Shown one piece after another: positions 14,724-20,689 of a DNA stretch of 20,716 nucleotides; position 1 is the stretch's first letter; every line of letters begins with the position of its first letter. Source of the stretch: JACQKA01 sp964462785. GTDB taxonomy: Bacteria; Patescibacteriota; Minisyncoccia; Phycocordibacterales; UBA2100. The position numbers and the translations under genes are program-made. The DNA lies in the NCBI GenBank assembly GCA_964462785.1, contig CAYWZA010000020.1, forward strand, positions 1-20,716, in the 5' to 3' direction. The notes below the pieces were generated by a model. The model saw nothing but the letters and a program-made list of their open reading frames with translations. It was not told where the DNA came from and ran no database searches.

Positions 14724-15254
14724 ATGAACCTCTGGCACGACATACCGCTCGGCGAAAACGCCCCCGAAGAAATCAATGTGATGATCGAGGTTCCCAAGGG
14801 CTCACACAATAAATACGAAATAGACAAAGACATGGGCGTTATAAAATTCGACCGCGCAAATTATTCTGCTGCACCCTTCCCTGTTGATTACGGCTTCGCT
14901 CCGCAAACCCTCTGGGACGACGGTGATGCACTCGACGTGATGGTAATCACTACCTTCCCCATTCCTTCAGGTATTCTCGTCCCCGTCCGACCTGTCGCCC
15001 TCATGGAAATGATAGACACTGGCGATTCTGATTTCAAAATCCTCGCTGTGCCCGTGAAAGACAAACGCTGGGACGATGTGAAAGATCTCGCAGACCTCAA
15101 CAAACACAATCTCAAAGAATACCAGCACTTTTTTGAAACATACAAGCAACTGAAGGGCGATGAAGTGGTGGTCAATGGATTCAAAGGCAGAGCAGAAGCA
15201 ATCGAGGCAATAAAAAAATCAGTTGAGCTCTATAAAGAAAAATTTGGGAAGTAG
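14724..15254 (+). CDS. ppa: Inorganic pyrophosphatase, family I
   Basis: A 176-aa soluble Mg-dependent enzyme hydrolysing pyrophosphate to phosphate, pulling nucleotide and aminoacyl-tRNA reactions forward. The family length is normal. Active-site residues are visible: Glu22 (VMIEVPKGSHNKYE), Lys30, Glu32, Arg44 (FDRANY), Tyr56 (DYGF) and the metal-binding DGDALDV with Asp66, Asp68 and Asp71; the signature usually has Pro or Glu where Ala69 stands. The later Asp (IDTGDSDFKILAV, about 97-103) and KDKRWDDVKDL are also typical. The leader is about 25 bases with no SD. It is transcribed from the palindromic divergent promoter and followed by a large hairpin. Confidence 0.95.
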   Translation: MNLWHDIPLGENAPEEINVMIEVPKGSHNKYEIDKDMGVIKFDRANYSAAPFPVDYGFAPQTLWDDGDALDVMVITTFPIPSGILVPVRPVALMEMIDTGDSDFKILAVPVKDKRWDDVKDLADLNKHNLKEYQHFFETYKQLKGDEVVVNGFKGRAEAIEAIKKSVELYKEKFGK

Positions 15255-15272
15255 CCACGCACTCCAAACAGA

Positions 15273-15305
15273 AACTCCCCCGCGCACTATGTGCGCGGGG
15301 GAGTT
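15273..15305. terminator. Hairpin terminator between convergent ppa and TPR gene
   Basis: A perfect 15-bp stem (AACTCCCCCGCGCAC / GTGCGCGGGGGAGTT) with loop TAT, between the two convergent stops (15254 and 15314). T-runs are weak on both sides (TTGATT and TTTCTGTTT), so efficiency is uncertain, but the position and symmetry argue for a shared bidirectional terminator. Confidence 0.7.
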
Positions 15306-15313
15306 GATTGCAG

Positions 15314-16330
15314 CTAACGAAGAGTGAGTCGCTGCAGAGCATCCTCAGCCATTGCCGCAAACATATTCAGTTGACCTCCTGCTGCGGTCATTGGGATCTC
15401 GTTATTTTGCTTAAATTTTGAGCGAACAGACGCTCCGAGCGCCACTACTGTCTCAAAATCCGCTCTTGCTTTGTCGCTGTCATTGAGCCTTTGGTAGAAT
15501 TCGGCACGATAGTACAGCCACTGCGCTTTCTGGTCAGGGAATTCATCCATGACCTTGGTGCATAGCGCCACGCCCATCTGCAACACTTCAACATCATCGG
15601 ATTTCAATTGGTACATATATCGCTCGTATACTTGTACACTTCGAGCGACAGCTGCATATTTTTGCCATACCTCTCGGGCTTTCGCAGGCATTCCTGCGTC
15701 ATTCCAATATTGCGCTTGTCTTTGGCGATAATATAGTTCTTCACTCGAGGGATCCAGCAGTATTGCAAACTCCAAGTCCTCGACAGCCTGTGCGTACGCT
15801 CTCCTCCATGCATAGCAGAATGATCTCGAAACACGAGCGGCTGCCGCTCCACTCCCCGACGGATTCAAACGCACCGCCTCAGATAAATCCGCGAGCACAT
15901 TCTCTGTACACAAGCCCTCACGGTTTGCCGCAAGTGCTATCGCCCCGCGCAGTTGGTAAAACCTCCAGAGAGCTTGTGGTTTGAGGTTGATTCCTTGCGT
16001 GAGATCTGCGAGAGCGCCAACGACATTCGTGTTGCTTCTGTAGCGCGCGAGTCCGCGCAGCAGATATGCGTGTGCAACATCTTCGCTGTTCGCCCTCTGG
16101 TTGTGGATGACAATCGTACATCCAGCAAGGGCATACACGATATTTTCGCTTCCTGCATCATTTGAGAGATCCACTTTTTGATTGAGGCATCCTTGCCGGA
16201 GCACCTCCTCTTGCTCCAAGAACGCTCTATACGTGCTCCCGCTGGACAGCTGTCCATACAGATGCACGCCCAGTACCGATCCAAGCAATACAAACAACGC
16301 AATCATCGGCGAGTATGACTTCCAAGGCAT
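15314..16330 (-). CDS. Membrane-anchored TPR-repeat protein
   Basis: A 338-aa protein with an N-terminal hydrophobic helix (MPWKSYSPMIALFVLLGSVLGVHLYGQ) acting as a signal anchor, then tetratricopeptide-type helical repeats over about 70-290: the units HAYLLRGLARYRSNTNVVGALADLTQGINLKP, a repeat ending LSEAVRLNP, one ending LEFAILLDPSSEELYYRQ, and YYRAEFYQRLNDSDKARADFETVVAL show the A/L-G-Y-A-P spacing. TPRs mediate protein-protein binding; here on the outside of the cytoplasmic membrane. The frame is open 34 codons further upstream, but AGGAG eight bases before the ATG at 16330 sets the start. Partner unknown; it is divergent from the exported coiled-coil gene. Confidence 0.72.
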   Translation of the reverse strand: MPWKSYSPMIALFVLLGSVLGVHLYGQLSSGSTYRAFLEQEEVLRQGCLNQKVDLSNDAGSENIVYALAGCTIVIHNQRANSEDVAHAYLLRGLARYRSNTNVVGALADLTQGINLKPQALWRFYQLRGAIALAANREGLCTENVLADLSEAVRLNPSGSGAAAARVSRSFCYAWRRAYAQAVEDLEFAILLDPSSEELYYRQRQAQYWNDAGMPAKAREVWQKYAAVARSVQVYERYMYQLKSDDVEVLQMGVALCTKVMDEFPDQKAQWLYYRAEFYQRLNDSDKARADFETVVALGASVRSKFKQNNEIPMTAAGGQLNMFAAMAEDALQRLTLR

Positions 16331-16586
16331 GTTTTCTTCTCCTGCTAACCTGCGAGGACCATACCATGCGTATATAATTTCGTCAAACAATCCACGCTCT
16401 GCGAAAAAAGAATTTTGAAAGAAGTGTAGCACCGCGCCGCGCTTCCAATGCAGAAAGAATTACACTGCCAAACTCGTCTATATCCACATGGGTGTGCGTT
16501 GGTGTGTGGTATTCTTAGAATACCTAAAACGCACAGCGGTGTGCTGTTAAAAGGACGTTATTAAAAAATTAGTCGAGTAATATAGT
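16331..16586. other. Divergent intergenic region with small palindromes
   Basis: 256 bases between the TPR gene and the exported coiled-coil gene. It holds a perfect 7-bp inverted repeat GGTATTC-TTA-GAATACC (16508-16524), whose right half contains a TAGAAT -10-like box, and a following small hairpin GCACA-GCGG-TGTGC (16531-16544). The TPR-gene side has AT-rich TATATA near 16371. No coding potential seen. Any promoter assignment is tentative. Confidence 0.4.
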
Positions 16587-17417
16587 ATGACCACAGTGAA
16601 CAGTTTTCGATTGCCGCTCGCTCTTGTGACAGCAGCAATCATGTTTGTGGCAGGATTTGCACACGCGCAGACGGGCGCTACTGCAACGTCAACCGGCAAA
16701 CCAGGACCCGATGGCATTATGAAAGGCATTCGCGACGCCCGCATGGATCTGCGTGATAAGGCGCAAGACATGCGCGAAGGAATGCGCGACACGCGAGAAG
16801 CGTTCCGCAAAGATGCTATTGCAAGCTCAAGCGCACTGCGCGCTGGTTTTAAAGAGCAGATGAAAAACGCATCGAGCTCTGATGAGCGCCGAGGCATCAA
16901 AGACTCCATGCAGAACACGATGCAGGGTTTCCGTGATGAGGTAAAAGAAAAACGCGAGGCAATGCGCGCAGGCTTTAAGGAGAAGCGCGCCGAATTGCGT
17001 GAGGATCGCCAGCGCATCGCCACGGAGCACATGCGTATCATGGTAAATCGCCTCAATAAAGCAATTGAGCACTTCGCCCAGATTATTGGGCGCATTGATG
17101 CGCGCATTACAAAATTGAAAGCTGCTGGCACAGATACTGCAGCAGCAGAAGCTGCCGCAGCAACTGCAAAAACGGCTGTCGCTGCAGCAAAAACTGCAAC
17201 TACAGCAGTTGAAACTGCAATTTCTGCCGCACTGGCAACAGAAAATCCCCGCGATCATCTCGATGGGATCCGCACAGCGATTCGGTCAGCTGCAGATGCA
17301 GTAAAGTCGGCACACGATGCCGTCAAAGACGCCATCAAGTCACTGAAAGAAATCAGCAAGCCTAACCCGAATTCCTCAGACGCTGCTGTAGATAACGCCA
17401 CATCGTCAGACAATTAA
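16587..17417 (+). CDS. Exported helical/coiled-coil protein with Arg-rich and Ala-rich halves
   Basis: A 276-aa protein with a clear signal peptide (MTTVNSFRLPLALVTAAIMFVAGFAHAQ, AHA-Q cleavage expected near residue 27). The mature part has two zones: about 45-150, a charged helical region with repeated D-x-R/M-R-E-G/F-R patterns (DARMDLRDKAQDMREGMRD, then two AFRK/AGFKE units), and about 175-255, an almost pure Ala/Thr/Lys helix (AAAEAAAATAKTAVAAAK). It ends in a polar Ser/Asn/Asp tail. This architecture is common among exported CPR proteins, possibly an envelope-associated fibre or scaffold; the function is unknown. No SD is seen before the ATG. Followed 24 bases later by a one-helix membrane protein, likely in one operon. 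Confidence 0.7.
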   Translation: MTTVNSFRLPLALVTAAIMFVAGFAHAQTGATATSTGKPGPDGIMKGIRDARMDLRDKAQDMREGMRDTREAFRKDAIASSSALRAGFKEQMKNASSSDERRGIKDSMQNTMQGFRDEVKEKREAMRAGFKEKRAELREDRQRIATEHMRIMVNRLNKAIEHFAQIIGRIDARITKLKAAGTDTAAAEAAAATAKTAVAAAKTATTAVETAISAALATENPRDHLDGIRTAIRSAADAVKSAHDAVKDAIKSLKEISKPNPNSSDAAVDNATSSDN

Positions 17418-17441
17418 TCTTCATTAGTGCATCGCATACCT

Positions 17442-17807
17442 ATGGATCCACAACAAACCGCACCGCAACCAAGCATGACCACGCCCCCCACCACACCGCA
17501 AATGCCGCCTCCCATTGAAGCCTCTAAAAAATCAGGCGCAGGCTCGATCATCGGCGCTGTCATTATTATTATCGTGATCATTTTCGGCGGTCTCTACTTC
17601 TGGGGCGCGCAGCTCGAAAAAGATCAAATGATGCAAGAGGAGCTTCCGTTCCTCTTGGGTGACGACACACTAAACACCGACGGTATTCCTCCGGTATCCA
17701 CTTCAGACGAAGTGGCTGATATCGAGGCAGATGCGAATGCAACCGACATAGCTCAATTCGAAGCGCAGCTTGATAACGACTTGGGTAACGTTGAGACGCA
17801 GCTGTAA
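17442..17807 (+). CDS. Single-pass membrane protein with Pro-rich N-terminus, unknown function
   Basis: A 121-aa protein: Pro/Gln/Thr-rich N-terminal tail (1-30), one transmembrane helix (about 38-57, AGSIIGAVIIIIVIIFGGLYFWG), and an acidic extracellular part ending in DEVADIEADANATDIAQFEAQLDNDLGNVETQL. This architecture recurs in Parcubacteria genomes as short conserved proteins without assigned function. The frame could begin at a GTG five codons earlier (17427); the ATG at 17442 is chosen as the better codon. It is 24 bases after the exported coiled-coil gene and is followed by a strong terminator, so the two form a small operon of envelope proteins. Confidence 0.65.
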   Translation: MDPQQTAPQPSMTTPPTTPQMPPPIEASKKSGAGSIIGAVIIIIVIIFGGLYFWGAQLEKDQMMQEELPFLLGDDTLNTDGIPPVSTSDEVADIEADANATDIAQFEAQLDNDLGNVETQL

Positions 17808-17825
17808 AAGAAAGCACACCCCCGC

Positions 17826-17855
17826 AAAAAGCCCGCTCATCTGGCGGGTTTTTTG
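17826..17855 (+). terminator. Rho-independent terminator
   Basis: AAAAAGCCCGC, a 7-base loop, GCGGGTTTTTT: the GC stem extends by A-T pairs and ends in a T6 run, 18 bases after the membrane-protein gene and immediately before the trigger factor promoter. Confidence 0.85.
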
Positions 17856-17860
17856 TTTAT

Positions 17861-17869
17861 TGATATACT
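17861..17869 (+). promoter_or_regulatory. Extended -10 of leaderless promoter for trigger factor
   Basis: TGA-TATACT, with the hexamer ending six bases before the ATG at 17876. The predicted transcription start is the A of the ATG. The -35 position falls in the preceding terminator and is poor; the TGn extension may compensate. Confidence 0.7.
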
Positions 17870-17875
17870 CCCACG

Positions 17876-18949
17876 ATGAACAAAACACACGCCGCTAATA
17901 TCGTTATTGAAAAGAAGCCCGCAGAATCCGCCGTCGAGGTGCGCGCGGAAATTCCCGCTGATGCCTTCCCCCGCTACCGCGCAAAGGCGCTTAAAGAATT
18001 GAACGACGAGGTGTCACTCGACGGCTTCCGCAAGGGAAACATCCCGGAAGCGATTTTGGTGCAGAAACTCGGTGAGGCGGCGATTATGGAGCGCGTCGCC
18101 GGTGTTGCCGTATCAGAAGAGCTGCCGCTCATCCTCGCTGCAGAAAAAATCGTCGCGATTGAAACCCCGCGCGTCACCATCACCAAGCTCGCCCCCAATA
18201 ACCCTATCGCCTTTACCGCGCTCGTCACGGTAATGCCTGACATTGCATTGCCGGATTACGTAGCGCTCGCCAAAAAGCACGCTGCTTCTTTTGAGATGCC
18301 GTCCGTCTCTGATGATGAGCTTGCCGACATGACGCGCTTCCTCAAACGAGAGCGCGCACGCATCGATCGTATCGAAATAGGCATGGAGCCGGAGACTGCG
18401 TACGAAGAAACACAAAAACTTGAAGAGAAAGATTTGCCTATGCTCGATGATGCATTCGCACAATCGCTGGGCGCTGCGGATGCCGCCGATCTCGCCACGC
18501 GTATGCGCGAAAATATGCAGAAAGACAAGGAGCGCAAGGCGCGCGAGAAGACGCGCATGCAGATTATCGAGGCAATTCTTGAAAAAACGCCGATGAAGCT
18601 GCCGAACATTTTGATCGAGCACGAACTCGACCGCATGCTGGAGCGCATGGCGCACGATATCGAGCATTCGGGCTCGACACTTGAAGCGTATCTCAAACAA
18701 TCAGGCAAACAGCTCGATGAGCTGCGTAAAGAATGGCGCGAATCAGCAGAAAAAAGAGCCCGCGTACAGATCATCGTGCATGAAATTGCTGCAAAAGAGA
18801 ACATCACTCCCGAGGAAGAGGCGATCGTGCATGAGCTTGAACACTTAAAATCGCACCACCCCGATGTTTCAGAACAAAACCTCCGCATGCACATCATTTC
18901 CTCCCTGCTCCCCGACGCGGTATTTAAGTGGCTGGAAGGGCAACAATAA
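17876..18949 (+). CDS. tig: Trigger factor, PPIase-less form
   Basis: A 357-aa ribosome-associated chaperone that shields nascent chains. The N-terminal ribosome-binding domain (about 1-115) carries the exit-tunnel signature GFRKGNIP (50-57), close to the classical GFRxGKxP. The sequence then passes directly into the C-terminal helical chaperone arms (about 125-357, e.g. KTRMQIIEAILEKTPMKLPNILIEHELDRML). The FKBP-type prolyl isomerase domain of about 95 residues, which lies between these parts in E. coli trigger factor, is missing, matching the shorter length. Leaderless start with extended -10. Clp protease genes that commonly follow tig are absent; the next 260 bases hold no gene and no clear tig terminator. 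Confidence 0.9.
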   Translation: MNKTHAANIVIEKKPAESAVEVRAEIPADAFPRYRAKALKELNDEVSLDGFRKGNIPEAILVQKLGEAAIMERVAGVAVSEELPLILAAEKIVAIETPRVTITKLAPNNPIAFTALVTVMPDIALPDYVALAKKHAASFEMPSVSDDELADMTRFLKRERARIDRIEIGMEPETAYEETQKLEEKDLPMLDDAFAQSLGAADAADLATRMRENMQKDKERKAREKTRMQIIEAILEKTPMKLPNILIEHELDRMLERMAHDIEHSGSTLEAYLKQSGKQLDELRKEWRESAEKRARVQIIVHEIAAKENITPEEEAIVHELEHLKSHHPDVSEQNLRMHIISSLLPDAVFKWLEGQQ

Positions 18950-19145
18950 CAGAAGCGGTGGCGAAAGATTTCTCGAGCACAACATTGTGTGGTAGTTCGA
19001 ATGTGTATCACCACTGCGCTGCCTGAACACGCGTGTATGCGCGCTGCGACATTGTTTTCTTATGACTAATTAGAAACCAAGAAGTACTCCTGTGGTGCGC
19101 GATGCTCGTTCACCCTTTCGCCATCGCTTCTGTTGTTACTAGTAT

Positions 19146-19177
19146 AAAAATTGCGGCGAGGCTAAAAGCCTCGCCGC
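19146..19177 (-). terminator. Rho-independent terminator of the three-gene minus block
   Basis: GCGGCGAGGC / GCCTCGCCGC, 10-bp perfect stem with a 5-base loop and AATTTTTATA on the minus strand, 35 bases after the stop of the 138-aa gene. The region 18950-19145 between tig and this hairpin shows no gene or recognisable RNA. Confidence 0.85.
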
Positions 19178-19211
19178 GAAGTTCGTTGCGTTTTAAGGAC
19201 GCTACCTTCTT

Positions 19212-19628
19212 TTAGCCGAAGAATCCCTTCTTCGCCAAAGGCGGCACCGGATTCTTATCCGCCTCCGGAGGAGGCTCCGTCGCGGCTTTCGTCGCGATAG
19301 CCTCCTTGAGCTTAGCACCCAAGGTATCCCCCCAGAAGTCCGCCGCCGACTTCTCCTTCTTCTTCTGCGCAAGATAGTCGCGAAGGGCGCCGACGGGGCG
19401 GAAGTCGACCGCAGCCCCTTCGGGCTTGGTCTTCAAGATCGTCGCGGCGCAACAGCCGGGCTCAATCTCTTTCTTTTCGCCCTTCGTCATGCGCATGTGC
19501 ACATGACCCCGGTGTTTCTCCTCGCCGTTTGCGGTCACAAACACACTGTGACCGGCACCCCCCTTTTTGCAGACAACGCATTTGATGGGCTCGAGCATAC
19601 GCTCGAGATCTGCCTGTGTGGTAGTCAT
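19212..19628 (-). CDS. Small Cys-containing hypothetical protein, 138 aa
   Basis: The N-terminal half has a CxxC (Cys17, Cys20 in IKCVVCKKGG) and a CC pair (Cys59, Cys60), with several His in KHRGHVHMRM between them, suggesting a small zinc-ribbon-like or redox domain; the C-terminal half is charged and helical, ending PPLAKKGFFG. The start is fixed by AAGGAGG six bases before the ATG. The reading frame of the preceding ArfA-like gene overlaps it by 167 bases in another frame. It is probably expressed from read-through or processed transcripts of that gene's promoter, since no separate promoter is evident. I do not recognise the family; a role linked to translation stress is only a guess from context. 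Confidence 0.6.
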   Translation of the reverse strand: MTTTQADLERMLEPIKCVVCKKGGAGHSVFVTANGEEKHRGHVHMRMTKGEKKEIEPGCCAATILKTKPEGAAVDFRPVGALRDYLAQKKKEKSAADFWGDTLGAKLKEAIATKAATEPPPEADKNPVPPLAKKGFFG

Positions 19629-19914
19629 GTAAGTCCTCCTTTGCCCTTATCGGGCGTTGCGAAAGGTCACTCTCGTGACCCCGTGGGCTCCGCGAACGGC
19701 AGGATTGCCGTTCGTGATTCCCATAGGGGTCGCGATCCGCAATAACAAAGGTCGAACCTTTATCATTGTCATCTGCGCGACCTTTGTGTTTCTCTTTGCG
19801 CGAGTAGGCGCCCTTACCCTTGCGGGCACGGACTACGCGCGGCTGATATTTGGGCGTTCCCAGATCGCGGGCGATCGGGTCGCGTCGTTTTGGTTGCTCT
19901 GGCTTCTTTGCCAT
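19462..19914 (-). CDS. arfA: ArfA-like alternative ribosome-rescue factor (functional part about 45-70 aa)
   Basis: The first 45 codons, MAKKPEQPKRRDPIARDLGT then PKYQPRVVRARKGKGAYSRK and EKHKG, match the ArfA core pattern P-x4-RV-x4-KGKGxYxRKxKH (Arg26, Val27, Lys32-Gly35, Tyr37, Arg39-Lys40, Lys42-His43). ArfA enters the empty mRNA channel of ribosomes stalled without a stop codon and recruits RF2 to free them. In proteobacteria its mRNA is cut or terminated at a hairpin within the frame, so ArfA is itself made from non-stop mRNA. Here too strong hairpins follow the core (codons 43-57 and 62-79), and the frame has no stop until 19462, deep inside the next gene. The start at 19914 is chosen for its AGGAAGGG SD and because the predicted transcript begins near 19943, after the upstream in-frame Met codons. 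ArfA is known mainly from beta/gamma-proteobacteria, so this occurrence is unexpected. Confidence 0.72.
   Translation of the reverse strand: MAKKPEQPKRRDPIARDLGTPKYQPRVVRARKGKGAYSRKEKHKGRADDNDKGSTFVIADRDPYGNHERQSCRSRSPRGHESDLSQRPIRAKEDLHDYHTGRSRAYARAHQMRCLQKGGCRSQCVCDRKRRGETPGSCAHAHDEGRKERD
19665..19731 (-). promoter_or_regulatory. Long stem-loop within the arfA-like frame (candidate RNase III site / attenuator)
   Basis: On the minus-strand RNA: GACCCC (19731-19726) pairs with GGGGUC (19682-19677), UGGG with CCCA, and CGAACGGCA with UGCCGUUCG around loop AUCC: 19 base pairs in three stacked helices over 55 nt. A second hairpin, GGUCAC-GAGA-GUGACC followed by UUUC (19680-19665), overlaps its base and would be mutually exclusive with the outermost helix. 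Confidence 0.75.
19745..19787 (-). promoter_or_regulatory. Second inverted repeat within the arfA-like frame
   Basis: ACAAAGGTCG (19745-19754) and CGACCTTTGT (19778-19787) form a perfect 10-bp stem with a 23-base loop; an alternative short hairpin AAAGGT-CGA-ACCTTT (19747-19761) uses the same bases. The two are mutually exclusive, a switch-like arrangement placed immediately after the conserved KGKGAYSRKEKH codons. Confidence 0.6.
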
Positions 19915-19949
19915 GGCTTCCCTTCCTTTCCCTCGTTGGGACTTCATGA

Positions 19950-19977
19950 AGTATACATGAAAGAACGCTTTTGTCAA
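19950..19977 (-). promoter_or_regulatory. Consensus promoter of the arfA-like gene
   Basis: TTGACA (19977-19972), 16-base spacer, TATACT (19955-19950) on the minus strand. The predicted start near 19943 gives a 29-base leader with an SD before the ATG at 19914. Confidence 0.8.
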
Positions 19978-19989
19978 GAAAAATTTGAA

Positions 19990-20023
19990 AACGATTTGAG
20001 GCGGGTGCTTGCGCACCCGCCTC
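19990..20023 (-). terminator. Hairpin terminator after the 165-aa gene
   Basis: GAGGCGGGTGC-GCAA-GCACCCGCCTC on the minus strand, an 11-bp perfect stem with a GNRA-type loop, followed by AAATCGTTTTC. The T run is interrupted, so strength is uncertain. It separates the 165-aa gene from the arfA promoter. Confidence 0.7.
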
Positions 20024-20045
20024 GTAGTTTGTTGGGAGGAGATTA

Positions 20046-20543
20046 TTAGTTCTTCTCCTCTCTCTTTTTGCCCTGACCGGAACCCGTTGATTTCGCACGG
20101 TCGCGGTTATCATCCGCGCGCTTCGTTTTATTTTTGAGATAGCATGCGTGTGCTCCGGACTCGCGTGCCCTTGCCGTTTTTCCGTTCCGCGCCGGTCGCG
20201 GACCAAGGAACCTCGGGTACGGCGGTTCCATCTTCGCCGGACCCTCCGGCTCGGTGGTGGAGGAGCCCTTCTTGCGGTCGGGATCCCAGCTACCACTCCG
20301 GATTTTCTTTGCCGCCCATGCGTAGGTCGGCTCAAGATCGGCAAAGCGCGCCGCGGCGTCAGGTCCCTCGACCTTGAAGATCTCGTTGATCGCCGATATG
20401 GCAACTCGCGAGTACTTCAGGTCAGTGAACCCCGCTCGGATCATCTTTGCGATGAACCGCTGCTGCGCCGCATCAGCGTACGCAGCCGCTTTCTCAGCGC
20501 CATCGGTGCGGATCTTTTCATTCAGGAACTCGATGCTAGCCAT
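20046..20543 (-). CDS. Hypothetical protein with an internal helical duplication, 165 aa
   Basis: Two similar 32-33 residue units are visible: residues 7-38 (LNEKIRTDGAEKAAAYADAA... ending MIRAG) and 52-84 (INEIFKVEGPDAAARFADLE... ending KIRSG). They share NE, G, AAA-x-AD and A-K-x-IR-x-G. The rest (about 88-165) is a basic, low-complexity Pro/Arg/Lys tail that is probably disordered and could bind nucleic acid. No signal or membrane helix; no family recognised. The start at 20543 is fixed by AGGAG seven bases before the ATG. It is expressed from a perfect consensus promoter with a leader of about 75 bases and closed by a hairpin terminator, so it is a stand-alone, probably well-expressed gene. 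Confidence 0.65.
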   Translation of the reverse strand: MASIEFLNEKIRTDGAEKAAAYADAAQQRFIAKMIRAGFTDLKYSRVAISAINEIFKVEGPDAAARFADLEPTYAWAAKKIRSGSWDPDRKKGSSTTEPEGPAKMEPPYPRFLGPRPARNGKTARARESGAHACYLKNKTKRADDNRDRAKSTGSGQGKKREEKN

Positions 20544-20623
20544 TTTCGGTCTCCTAATGCACTTCAACGCTGACGTATTTTATCGTCCCGCCCCATCAGC
20601 TCAGGGTCGGTAGTCTACAATAC

Positions 20624-20651
20624 ATTATATCACCTCCTAGACACTTGTCAA
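20624..20651 (-). promoter_or_regulatory. Perfect consensus sigma70-type promoter
   Basis: TTGACA (20651-20646), 16-base spacer, TATAAT (20629-20624) on the minus strand. The predicted start near 20617 gives a leader of about 75 bases before the ATG at 20543. Both hexamers match consensus exactly. Confidence 0.85.
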
Positions 20652-20664
20652 TGAGGGCGACCCT

Positions 20665-20689
20665 GAATTCAACTTCGAAGTGCAACACT
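20665..20689. repeat. Edge repeat, inverted copy of the one at the left edge
   Basis: Read on the minus strand, AGTGTTGCACTT (20689-20678) is followed after four bases by GTTGAA (20673-20668), the same layout as 27-48. It lies 14 bases upstream of the TTGACA box of the 165-aa gene. The remaining bases to 20716 hold nothing recognisable. The interpretation as an IS end pointing out of the window is inference. Confidence 0.5.

Noticed and set aside
18256..19014. 252-codon minus-strand frame over trigger factor
   Set aside because: Ser/Arg/Cys-rich translation antisense to a recognised gene; a shadow frame.
18956..19030. tRNA-like TTCGAAT motif downstream of tig
   Set aside because: The bases flanking the loop do not pair as a T-arm and no acceptor, D or anticodon arms can be drawn around it.
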